Positions 7,821 to 15,385 of a stretch of 64,000 bases of DNA are shown here, piece by piece. The position numbers and the translations under genes are program-made. The stretch is from Pseudomonas sp. H1h. Its GTDB lineage: Bacteria > Pseudomonadota > Gammaproteobacteria > Pseudomonadales > Pseudomonadaceae. Below the pieces are notes generated by a model. It was given only the letters and a program-made list of their open reading frames with translations. It did not search any database and was not told the origin of the DNA. The number at the start of each line of letters is the position of its first letter. Positions within the stretch are counted from its first letter, which is position 1. The DNA lies in contig NZ_AYMJ01000014.1 in the NCBI RefSeq assembly GCF_000633255.1, positions 1 to 64,000 on the forward strand. The letters run 5' to 3'.

Positions 7821-8726
7821 GCGCAGCCAGGTCTCAAGATGATTGAGCATCGTCATGAACTCATCGGCGCCCTCTTGCGTGGCGGCCAGGTGGAAATTCA
7901 ACTCGCCGAGTTTCGACACACGCTCTGCCCTCAATAAGTCATTGAACAGCATGTCGATGCGCAAGCCCGTTTCTTCGAGAAACACGCTGATGTGCGAACT
8001 CACGGAAGCCAATCCGTTAAACAACCCGGCAATATCAGCTTTGTATTCTGCGGCTCTGACGAGCAGATCCGCTGACGAATAAGCCAGGTCCCAAACCGGC
8101 GTCGTGCGCGCTTCACGAAACAACTCCTCAACCACTGCGGGCTGGGTATGGCACTGGCACGAGCGATGATCCATCGCCCTGCCAAACACCGACTTGAGTC
8201 CGAATGACTCGTCATGCACCTCGGCGATGGTGTATTTCAGTTGGCGTATCGCTGCCCTCAGCGAGGAAAAACGAAGCGCCAGTTCGTGAACAAGGTCCGG
8301 GACATCGGTGGGGGGAAACAACTTCCAGGTTGGCGACCTGGATAAGCTGTACAACTTGAAATCCACCTGACTGAGAGGCTCGTTCCTTGAAGTATTCCGG
8401 ATGATTTCCAGCGTTTCAGCGGTAAACGCAGCGAGATCCGCGACGTAGGTGCTGCACTGGCGCCGAGCCTCTTCGGTGCGCTGCCAGAACTCCTGCAAGT
8501 AGCACGCATTGAAACTGGCGTTGTTCAAACGCGAATCACTGGCCAGTACCGCCAGTTGATGACCGCTGGCTCTGCGACGTTCAAACACCAAAGGAATATT
8601 GTTGAAGGTGGGGTGAAGAGAACCGAGGAAACTTGTGTATCGATCCAGCACGCGTCGTTGCGCTGTGGAGAATTCATAGGCTAGTGTTTTCATGAGTGAC
8701 AGGGAAGCGGTGGGCATGTCGCCCAC
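7815..8726 (-). CDS. Unrecognised 303-residue partner of the pore-forming toxin
   Basis: I do not recognise this family. The protein is mostly helical in appearance, without a signal peptide or a long hydrophobic segment. A CQC motif lies near residue 205. The C-terminal third (about 235-303) is amphipathic and could be a helical hairpin. The GTG start is chosen because TAAGGAG sits 8 nt upstream; that ribosome site directly follows the stop of the toxin gene, only 12 bp away, so the two are surely one translationally coupled operon. By position it could be a second toxin subunit (XaxB/YaxB-like role), an immunity-like factor or a chaperone. Sequence alone does not decide this. Confidence 0.6.
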   Translation of the reverse strand: MGDMPTASLSLMKTLAYEFSTAQRRVLDRYTSFLGSLHPTFNNIPLVFERRRASGHQLAVLASDSRLNNASFNACYLQEFWQRTEEARRQCSTYVADLAAFTAETLEIIRNTSRNEPLSQVDFKLYSLSRSPTWKLFPPTDVPDLVHELALRFSSLRAAIRQLKYTIAEVHDESFGLKSVFGRAMDHRSCQCHTQPAVVEELFREARTTPVWDLAYSSADLLVRAAEYKADIAGLFNGLASVSSHISVFLEETGLRIDMLFNDLLRAERVSKLGELNFHLAATQEGADEFMTMLNHLETWLRK

Positions 8727-8738
8727 CGCCTCGACTCC

Positions 8739-10958
8739 TTACTTCTGAACAGTTTTCAGGAACTGCCTGACGTCGGCAATCCGGGTAATTGCTTCTGCCG
8801 TTCGCTGCTCGACTGGCTGCGACTTGTCTTGCTTGAAGTCCCGGGTGAAAATCTCAAACCGGATTACCAGATTCGAGAACTCATTCACGTAACCCCAGCG
8901 CTCGTCGTCCAGTTGGTCGAGGACTCGCACCAGCTGAATCTTTCCATCGATCTGTTCAATATCGTTGATGTGCTTCTTCAACTGCGCCCTTAGATCAGCC
9001 GCTTTTTCCTTGAGCTGGTTGTAAGCCGCCAGCATGTTCAGATAGGAAATGGCCTCGCCTATACCCGCGATCATTTTTTTCAAGGTATCAATGGCGAACA
9101 GCGCAATCTGGATCTGCGGTGGCGCCAGCCCCAGGGCTTTCAGGTTATCCAGTGTCAATCGGGCTTCCTGACCGATTTTCTCCACCCCTGCTTTCGCGAG
9201 CAGCTCGAGCGCTTCAGACACCGAGTTCATCTGTTTCTCGAAATCGACGACTTTTCCTTCCGCCTTGACCTTCAGTGCCTCGGTGGAGGCCCGGTCCTTA
9301 TGTAGCGTCATGATCCATTGCGCCGAAGCCAACCGGTCATAGGCGGTACTCAAGCCGTTGTGGGTCATTTTCAAATCGGCCGCGTATTCGGCGACTTTCA
9401 TCGATACATTCTTGAGCTCGCTTTCCATTTCCTCGTGGATTTCATCCGCGTCTTCCGGATATTCGAGACGTTCGCTCAGAGCGGTCTTCAGCTTGTTCTG
9501 CGCACGCTCCAGATTGATCCCTATCGTCTGGGCCTGATTACGAAGTTCAAATGTGGCTTTCTGGATAGCGACCGTCAGCCCATTCATTGTGCGGACGGTA
9601 CCCGGCAGATAATTGAACTGTTCGCCCAGCATTTGCGCAGTGACATTACTCGCCTGAACCGCGGCACCCTGTGCCCGCAAAGCCACGACATCAAAATCCG
9701 AAACGGCAGGATGATTACTTAGCGACAACATGGTTGTTTTACTCCTAGATACTGCAATGCCGTTTTCATACTCTTTATCTGCCGCCGCGAAGACGTCCAG
9801 CAGCTGATCGGAACTCACCTTGATCTGCTCCCACGGATCAACAATGCCGAGAATCTGGTTCTTGAACTTCCTCAGGGAAGTTGCTTCTTGAAGCTGATCC
9901 ACTTCTTTGACGGAGGCATTGATATAGGTGCTCAGCGCATTCCATACCAGCATCAGGTTCTGCGTGGCGACTTCAGCTTCAATCGCTACATAACTCAGGT
10001 TTTGCAAATCATCGCGCACTTTGTTCAGGGAGCTCAGCGTCTGGTCTTTGCTGGCCATTACCTCGTTGGAGGCCTGTTGCTCCGCCTTCAACAGGTTTCG
10101 CTCCTTGCGGATCTTTTCAGCTTTGACGCCCTGATAGATACCGAGAATCAAACCACCGATATTCAGTGTCGCTGCCGACCTGATCGCTTCCTGAACCAAC
10201 TGATCATATTGCTTGTTCAGTTCATCGATTTCTTTCGAGCGCTGGTCGATTTCGTTCTGCAGGGCCTGGATGTCTGCCTGATAGGTATTGCGCGACACGA
10301 ACTCCAGTCGCAGCTTGATCTCCGGCAGCACGATCTCGCGCATATCAGTGCCGAAACTGTCGAGCTCTGACCTGACATGCTCGGCCTTCGCGTGGCACTG
10401 CATGACTTTGGCCAGCATGTCATTCAGGTAGGCCTTGATTTCTGGCACATCACCGGACGGCAATTCCAAGTCGGGAAGACCCGGCATCGTGCGCTTCAGC
10501 TGCAGATACTCTTCCGGCGTATTGATGTCGTATTCCTCCAGATACCTGGAGGCTTTCAGGTCTTCGTAGATCTCTACGATGCCTTTACCCGTACGAATGA
10601 TGCTGCCGGCAAAAATCTTCAGATCAGTACCCGTGAGCATGATTTTTTCACGCAACGTGGGCCAGCGCTTCGCATGGTCGAAGGTACAGGTGAATGTCCG
10701 CAGGAAGTCTGTTGCCTTGAGACCAACACTCCCCGTATCCCCGGCGCCATAATTCAGGAAGGCAACGACATCCGCCAGCCGAACGGGAAACGACAGCCCC
10801 AGATCCTGATACTTGCGCAGGTTGACAATCTGCTTTTTGGTTAACTGAATCCCGGTTTCCCGATTGTATTCTTCACCTTCACCGAGCGAAGCATTTACAA
10901 ACATCAGAGGCGCCTTTGCGGCGACCTCGACAATCTTGCTGTCCATTTTGAACTCCAT
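8739..10958 (-). CDS. Large alpha-pore-forming toxin, XaxA/YaxA-like, apparently two-module
   Basis: A 739-residue, strongly helical protein without a signal peptide. Residues 1-400 have the size and text style of XaxA/YaxA (ClyA superfamily): an N-terminal head region with LRKYQDLGLSFPVRLADVVA, a long coiled coil at 205-260, a hydrophobic segment at 262-277 (AATLNIGGLILGIYQG), then another long charged helix at 278-320. Residues 400-739 repeat this plan: coiled coil 470-600, hydrophobic segment at about 611-643, and coiled coil 646-700. XaxA is about 400 and XaxB about 350 residues, so the chain length equals the two together. AAGGAG lies 6 nt before the ATG. Target cell and export route are unknown. 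The family call rests on fold pattern and memory of relatives, not a search. Confidence 0.62.
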   Translation of the reverse strand: MEFKMDSKIVEVAAKAPLMFVNASLGEGEEYNRETGIQLTKKQIVNLRKYQDLGLSFPVRLADVVAFLNYGAGDTGSVGLKATDFLRTFTCTFDHAKRWPTLREKIMLTGTDLKIFAGSIIRTGKGIVEIYEDLKASRYLEEYDINTPEEYLQLKRTMPGLPDLELPSGDVPEIKAYLNDMLAKVMQCHAKAEHVRSELDSFGTDMREIVLPEIKLRLEFVSRNTYQADIQALQNEIDQRSKEIDELNKQYDQLVQEAIRSAATLNIGGLILGIYQGVKAEKIRKERNLLKAEQQASNEVMASKDQTLSSLNKVRDDLQNLSYVAIEAEVATQNLMLVWNALSTYINASVKEVDQLQEATSLRKFKNQILGIVDPWEQIKVSSDQLLDVFAAADKEYENGIAVSRSKTTMLSLSNHPAVSDFDVVALRAQGAAVQASNVTAQMLGEQFNYLPGTVRTMNGLTVAIQKATFELRNQAQTIGINLERAQNKLKTALSERLEYPEDADEIHEEMESELKNVSMKVAEYAADLKMTHNGLSTAYDRLASAQWIMTLHKDRASTEALKVKAEGKVVDFEKQMNSVSEALELLAKAGVEKIGQEARLTLDNLKALGLAPPQIQIALFAIDTLKKMIAGIGEAISYLNMLAAYNQLKEKAADLRAQLKKHINDIEQIDGKIQLVRVLDQLDDERWGYVNEFSNLVIRFEIFTRDFKQDKSQPVEQRTAEAITRIADVRQFLKTVQK

Positions 10959-11193
10959 AAGATACTCCTTGTATTCTTCGGATATTTAATAAAAGTCATT
11001 TTATATACACAACATCATCAAGCGACTCACTTCAACTTGAGTACCGACATCGCAAAACAACCTTAGGACAGCAAGACAGCAATCAACAAGCGTTAAAATA
11101 TTAGCAATCAATACAATTAAATCATCGACCCAGACACTTAACCAAGAACAACCATATCAACTTTACAAAACCAACTAACCGCAGAATAAATAC
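10959..11193. other. AT-rich intergenic region upstream of the toxin operon
   Basis: This 235-bp stretch is strikingly AT-rich compared with everything around it (for example TTTAATAAAAGTCATTTTAT near 10985-11004). It must hold the toxin promoter on the minus strand. No gene, tRNA or attachment-like duplication could be seen. The base composition fits a horizontally acquired segment boundary. Confidence 0.6.
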
Positions 11194-11949
11194 TTACAAA
11201 GCAACTAACTCTTCCAACCGCAATTTATAAGCGCCGGCCATTGCACGAATGTGCGGATGTTGTGCATTCAACAAAGACACACTGGCGATTCGCAGGAAAT
11301 TCACATTGCCCGCGCACAGCGCCTTGCGTAGCCAACCGAGAGCGTCATCAATGCGTCCCTCATCGGCAAGCACCGCGGCGTGACTGAATTGACCACGAAA
11401 ATCGCCGCCCTCAGCCGCTCGACGATACCAGTCACGCGCCGCTGGCAGATCTTGCGGACAGTGACGTCCTTCTTCCAGATACCGGCCCAACAGGTTCATC
11501 GACTTGGCATGTCCCGACTCGGCAGCGCGGCAGTACAGGGCGAGGGCCTGCGCCTGGTTTGCGGGTATTCCACGTCCGGTGGCATGCAGATTTGCCAGGT
11601 TGTACATCGCCCAATCAAGCCCCGCGTCGGCGGCCGTCTGGTAATGGCGTGCAGCGAGTTCTGCGCTGGCCACACAACCCCAGCCATGTTCATGACAACG
11701 GCCGAGCATATTGCGCGCCATCAGATGCCCTTGCCCGGCAGCGATGCCGAACCAGCGCAGCGCCAGCGGCAGATCCTGGGCGATGCCGCGGCCGTCGAGC
11801 AGAATTTGTCCGAGCAGCGCCTGCGCTTCGACAATGCCCTGGCCGGCCGCGAGCAGAATCGCCTGCGCGGCACGGGCCGGGCTTTCTTCGAGCATGGCGC
11901 TGAGTTGCGTGCCGTCGAGCACTTCTTCGCGCCGCAGTTGGTAACTCAT
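11194..11949 (-). CDS. Sel1-repeat (TPR-like) protein
   Basis: A 251-residue protein made of Sel1-like repeats, each about 36 residues with the pattern A-x2-G-x4-A-x3-L-G-x2-Y/H-x2-G. Clear units include [44 protein letters not shown] and [15 protein letters not shown]. Such solenoids usually mediate protein contacts. The ATG (11949) overlaps the piuC stop by 4 bases, which settles the start, although the frame stays open far upstream inside piuC. It corresponds to PAO1 PA4516, next to piuC. A role in iron uptake is only suggested by operon position. Confidence 0.85.
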   Translation of the reverse strand: MSYQLRREEVLDGTQLSAMLEESPARAAQAILLAAGQGIVEAQALLGQILLDGRGIAQDLPLALRWFGIAAGQGHLMARNMLGRCHEHGWGCVASAELAARHYQTAADAGLDWAMYNLANLHATGRGIPANQAQALALYCRAAESGHAKSMNLLGRYLEEGRHCPQDLPAARDWYRRAAEGGDFRGQFSHAAVLADEGRIDDALGWLRKALCAGNVNFLRIASVSLLNAQHPHIRAMAGAYKLRLEELVAL

Positions 11950-12626
11950 ACCTCGACCCAGCGCCGCAACAGATTGTGATAGGTGCCGGTGAGGCGGATC
12001 AGCGACGGGTGATCGGGCATGTCTTGCGTCAGTTGCTGGATCGCCCCGTCCATTTCGAACAGCAGCGCACGCTGGCTGTCTTCGCGTACCAGGCTTTGCG
12101 TCCAGAAGAACGACGCATAGCGCGCACCGCGGGTGACGGCGTTGACCTTGTGCAGGCTGCTGCCCGGGTACAGCACCATGTCGCCGGCGGGCAGCTTCAC
12201 TCGCTGGGTGCCAAAGGTGTCCTGGATTTCCAGCTCGCCACCGTCGTAATCCGCAGGCTCGCTGAAAAACAGCGTGGCCGACAGATCGGTGCGCACCCGC
12301 TCGATACTGCCCTTGGGCTGGCGCACCGCATTGTCGATGTGAAAGTCGAAACTGCCACCGGCCGTGTAGCAGTTGAGTAACGGCGGGAACACTTTGTGCG
12401 GCAGTGCAGCGGACATGAACTGCAGGTTTTTCCACAGCCGTTCGAGCATCGCCGCACCAATTTCCTTGGCCAGTGGATGGCCCTCCGGCAACTGCAGGTT
12501 GTGCTTGGCCTTGGCCGATTGAAAACCGGCCGTGATCTTGCCATCGGCCCAGTCGGCCTGTTCCAGAGCCTCGCGGATGCGCCGCACTTCGTCTTTCTCG
12601 AACAGAGCAGGGATGTGCAGCAGCAT
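11946..12626 (-). CDS. piuC: PKHD-type Fe(II)/2-oxoglutarate-dependent hydroxylase
   Basis: This is a YbiX/PiuC family dioxygenase expected to use Fe(II), 2-oxoglutarate and O2. The metal ligands are visible as H96 and D98 (FHIDN) and H159 (SSLHK), with R169 as the likely 2-oxoglutarate-binding arginine. Length is 226 residues, as in PAO1 PA4515. An upstream ATG at 12647 is in frame, but AGGTGA lies correctly before 12626. It is divergent from the siderophore receptor piuA across a region with a Fur box, so iron starvation should induce it. Its physiological substrate is not known to me. Confidence 0.92.
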   Translation of the reverse strand: MLLHIPALFEKDEVRRIREALEQADWADGKITAGFQSAKAKHNLQLPEGHPLAKEIGAAMLERLWKNLQFMSAALPHKVFPPLLNCYTAGGSFDFHIDNAVRQPKGSIERVRTDLSATLFFSEPADYDGGELEIQDTFGTQRVKLPAGDMVLYPGSSLHKVNAVTRGARYASFFWTQSLVREDSQRALLFEMDGAIQQLTQDMPDHPSLIRLTGTYHNLLRRWVEV

Positions 12627-12657
12627 GTCGAAGTCACCTGATGGCAAAGAGGCGGCA

Positions 12658-12678
12658 ATGGTATTGATTCTTATTGGC
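12658..12678 (-). promoter_or_regulatory. Fur box upstream of piuC
   Basis: Read on the minus strand, AATAAGAATCAATACC matches the pseudomonad Fur-type sequence AATGAGAATCATTATC at 13 of 16 positions. It sits about 35-50 bp before the piuC start and about 160 bp before piuA, so it may control both divergent genes. Confidence 0.7.
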
Positions 12679-12832
12679 TGTGTAAAACCCGCTAGACGAA
12701 TGAACTGGCAAAAACCGTAAGGTTAAATTGTAAAGAATGTAAATTCAGTACGGATAGCAATGTTTCGCAATTGATACGAATACCTGTTTACCCTATATTC
12801 CGCCCCCTCAAATCCTTGGGGAGGGAATAAAA

Positions 12833-15178
12833 ATGGCACGTCAACACGCACAATTACCGGTGAGTTCACCACGTCTGCTCGCTTCCGCCATCGGCGTGGC
12901 AATCACCGCCGGTTCCGCTGGCCACATGGTGTTCGCCGCCGAGAAGACCGACAGCAAAGCCTCCGGCAATGCCATCGCCCTGGACGCTACCGCCATCACC
13001 GGCCAAGCCCAGGACTCGACGTCCTATCAGGTCGAAAAAGCCTCCTCGCCCAAGTACACCGCACCGCTGGTCGACACGCCGCGCTCGGTGACCGTGATCC
13101 CGCAACAAGTTTTGAAAGACACTGGCGCCCTGAACATGCAGGACGCGCTGCGCACCGTACCGGGCATCACTTTTGGCGCCGGTGAAGGTGGCAACCCGCA
13201 GGGTGACCGTCCGTTCATCCGTGGTTTCGACGCCCAGGGCGACACCTACCTCGACGGCGTGCGTGACACCGGTTCGCAGAGCCGCGAAATCTTCGCCGTG
13301 GAAAACATCGAAGTCAGCAAAGGCCCGAACTCGGCTATCGGCGGTCGCGGCGCGGCCGGTGGCAGCATCAACCTGGTGAGCAAGAAAGCGCACCTGGGCA
13401 ACTCCTTCGACGGCGGCTTCACCTGGGGCTCCGACCAGACTCAGCGCTACACCCTGGACGGCAACTACCAGTTCAGCGACACCGCTGCCGGCCGTCTGAA
13501 CCTGATGAGCCACGAGAGCAACGTCGCCGGGCGTGACAGCGTCGACTATGACCGCTGGGGTATCGCCCCGTCTCTGGCGTTCGGCCTTGGCACCGACACC
13601 CGCGTCAATCTCGATTACTACCATCTCGAAAGCAACGACACTCCGGACTCGGGCATTCCGTACACCATTCCGGCCGGTGGTTCGGCTGCACGCACCAAGT
13701 CCAACCCGGACAAACCGTACTCGGGTGGCGATCACAGCAACTTCTATGGACTGGACGGTCGCGACTTCCGCAAGGGCCGCACCGACACCGCGACCTTCGC
13801 CATCGAGCACGACCTGAGCGACTCGCTGACCATCAAGAACACCCTGCGCCACGGCACCAGCATGCAGGACTACATCCTGACCCAGCCGGACGACAGCAAG
13901 GGTAACGTCAACAACGGCAGCGTCTGGCGTCGTGCGAATACTCGAGTGAGCAACACCGAGACCACCACCAACCAGACTGACCTGTTCGGCAACTTCTACG
14001 TCGCCGGCTTCAAGAACAGCTTCTCCACAGGTGTCGAATACACCTACGAGGAAAGCCAGAAATCTTCGTACAACGTCAACACTGACACGACGCCGCGCTC
14101 GGCTGGCAACTCCAGCAGCAACTGCACCCCGTCGATGATCGGCGCGTCCAGCGGCTACAACTGCACTTCGCTGTCGAATCCGAACCCGGGTGACCCGTGG
14201 AACGGCGCGATCTCGCGCAATTACGCCGGTACCGACACCAAGGCCAATACCTACGCCCTGTATGCGTTCGACACCCTGGAGTTGTCCGATCAGTGGCTGG
14301 TGAACATGGGCCTGCGCTATGACCACTTCGACACCAAATACCGTACCTACGATGGCTCCGGCGCGACCGTCGTGACCAAAGGTGTTGAATCGAAAGGCAA
14401 GGACACCAGCGAGTTCGTCACCGGCCAGTTCGGCGTGGTCTACAAGCCGGCGCCAAACGGCAGCATCTACGCCTCGTATGCCACCTCCGCCACACCACCG
14501 GGCAGCACCCTGGGTGAAGGCATGGACGGCAACCCGTTGGGCGGCACCACCGATCGCAGCGGCAACCTGCTGAGCAGCGACATGGAGCCGGAAACCACCA
14601 AAAACTACGAAATCGGTACCAAGTGGGATTTGCTCAATGATCGCCTGTCGCTGACCGCCGACATCTTCCGCACCGAGAAAGACAACGCGCGCGTTCAAGT
14701 CGATACCACCTCGTACGAAAACGTCGGCAAGACCCGCGTGCAAGGTATCGAGCTGTCGGCCAGCGGCAAGCTCACCGACAAGTGGCAGGTGTTCGCCGGT
14801 TACGCCTACATGGACAGCGAGCAAGTGGACGGTGGTGACTTGCCGGCCAACAAAGCCAACAACGGCAACGAGCTGCCTAACACACCGAAAAACAGCGCCA
14901 GCCTGTGGACCACTTACCAGGTCACGCCGAAGCTGACCATCGGTGGCGGTGCGTTCTATGTCGATGACGTGTTCGGCAGCGTGGCCAACACCACCATGGT
15001 CGACTCGTATGTGCGTTACGACGCCATGGCGGCCTACAAGCTGACCAAGAACGTCGACCTGCAACTCAACGTGCAGAACCTGACCAACGAAACCTACTAC
15101 GACAAAGCCTTCGCGACCCACTTCGCCAATCAGGCGGCGGGCCGTACGGCGCTGTTGAGCACCAACTTCCACTTCTGA
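12833..15178 (+). CDS. piuA: TonB-dependent catecholate siderophore receptor
   Basis: An outer-membrane receptor of the Fiu/PiuA type that imports ferric catecholate complexes, and in relatives siderophore-drug conjugates. The 781-residue protein has an N-terminal signal region (about 1-35, ending VFAA), a plug domain from about 70 with the motif DTPRSVTVIPQQVL and the loops RGFDAQGDTYLDGVRD and GRGAAGGSINLV, and a 22-stranded-barrel-sized C-terminal part ending in ...ALLSTNFHF, a terminal aromatic as required for BamA recognition. Position next to piuC and piuB matches PAO1 PA4514. Iron control through Fur is inferred from the box at 12658-12678. Confidence 0.94.
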   Translation: MARQHAQLPVSSPRLLASAIGVAITAGSAGHMVFAAEKTDSKASGNAIALDATAITGQAQDSTSYQVEKASSPKYTAPLVDTPRSVTVIPQQVLKDTGALNMQDALRTVPGITFGAGEGGNPQGDRPFIRGFDAQGDTYLDGVRDTGSQSREIFAVENIEVSKGPNSAIGGRGAAGGSINLVSKKAHLGNSFDGGFTWGSDQTQRYTLDGNYQFSDTAAGRLNLMSHESNVAGRDSVDYDRWGIAPSLAFGLGTDTRVNLDYYHLESNDTPDSGIPYTIPAGGSAARTKSNPDKPYSGGDHSNFYGLDGRDFRKGRTDTATFAIEHDLSDSLTIKNTLRHGTSMQDYILTQPDDSKGNVNNGSVWRRANTRVSNTETTTNQTDLFGNFYVAGFKNSFSTGVEYTYEESQKSSYNVNTDTTPRSAGNSSSNCTPSMIGASSGYNCTSLSNPNPGDPWNGAISRNYAGTDTKANTYALYAFDTLELSDQWLVNMGLRYDHFDTKYRTYDGSGATVVTKGVESKGKDTSEFVTGQFGVVYKPAPNGSIYASYATSATPPGSTLGEGMDGNPLGGTTDRSGNLLSSDMEPETTKNYEIGTKWDLLNDRLSLTADIFRTEKDNARVQVDTTSYENVGKTRVQGIELSASGKLTDKWQVFAGYAYMDSEQVDGGDLPANKANNGNELPNTPKNSASLWTTYQVTPKLTIGGGAFYVDDVFGSVANTTMVDSYVRYDAMAAYKLTKNVDLQLNVQNLTNETYYDKAFATHFANQAAGRTALLSTNFHF

Positions 15179-15203
15179 CCGATGTTGTAAATGTGCGAGA
15201 ACC

Positions 15204-15294
15204 TGTAGGAGTGAGCCTGCTCGCGATGAGGTTGTGTCAACCAGCGAATGGATTTGACTGATCCACCGCTATCGCAAGCAGGCTCACTCCTACA
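15204..15294. repeat. REP pair in inverted orientation (REPIN)
   Basis: TGTAGGAGTGAGCCTGCTCGC on the left and its imperfect inverse GCAAGCAGGCTCACTCCTACA on the right, about 45 bases apart. This is the TAGGAGTGAGC sequence subtype, shared with the tandem units at 1-140. It lies between piuA and its terminator. Confidence 0.88.
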
Positions 15295-15316
15295 AAGGCA
15301 TGCGCCGCGAGACCAT

Positions 15317-15350
15317 GGCCCCGTTCATTCATTTGAACGGGGCCTTTGTG
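15317..15350 (+). terminator. Terminator after piuA
   Basis: GGCCCCGTTC at 15317-15326 pairs perfectly with GAACGGGGCC at 15335-15344, followed by TTTGTG. It separates piuA from piuB, so piuB probably has its own promoter or relies on readthrough. Confidence 0.75.
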
Positions 15351-15385
15351 CGTAATCAAAGAAGCTCTCGACAACCCACGGCATA

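Noticed and set aside
11950..12435. Upstream extension of the Sel1 gene to 413 residues
   Set aside because: The extra 162 residues lie wholly inside piuC in another frame, and the ATGA overlap at 11946-11949 explains the true start.
12766..12783. Second Fur box close to piuA
   Set aside because: GCAATTGATACGAATACC matches the 19-bp consensus at only about half of its positions, too weak to list as a site.
12866..15172. A 768-codon frame on the minus strand opposite piuA
   Set aside because: The composition is low-complexity (Val, Arg, Gly, His) as expected from reading codon-biased GC-rich DNA backwards; piuA on the plus strand has all receptor motifs.
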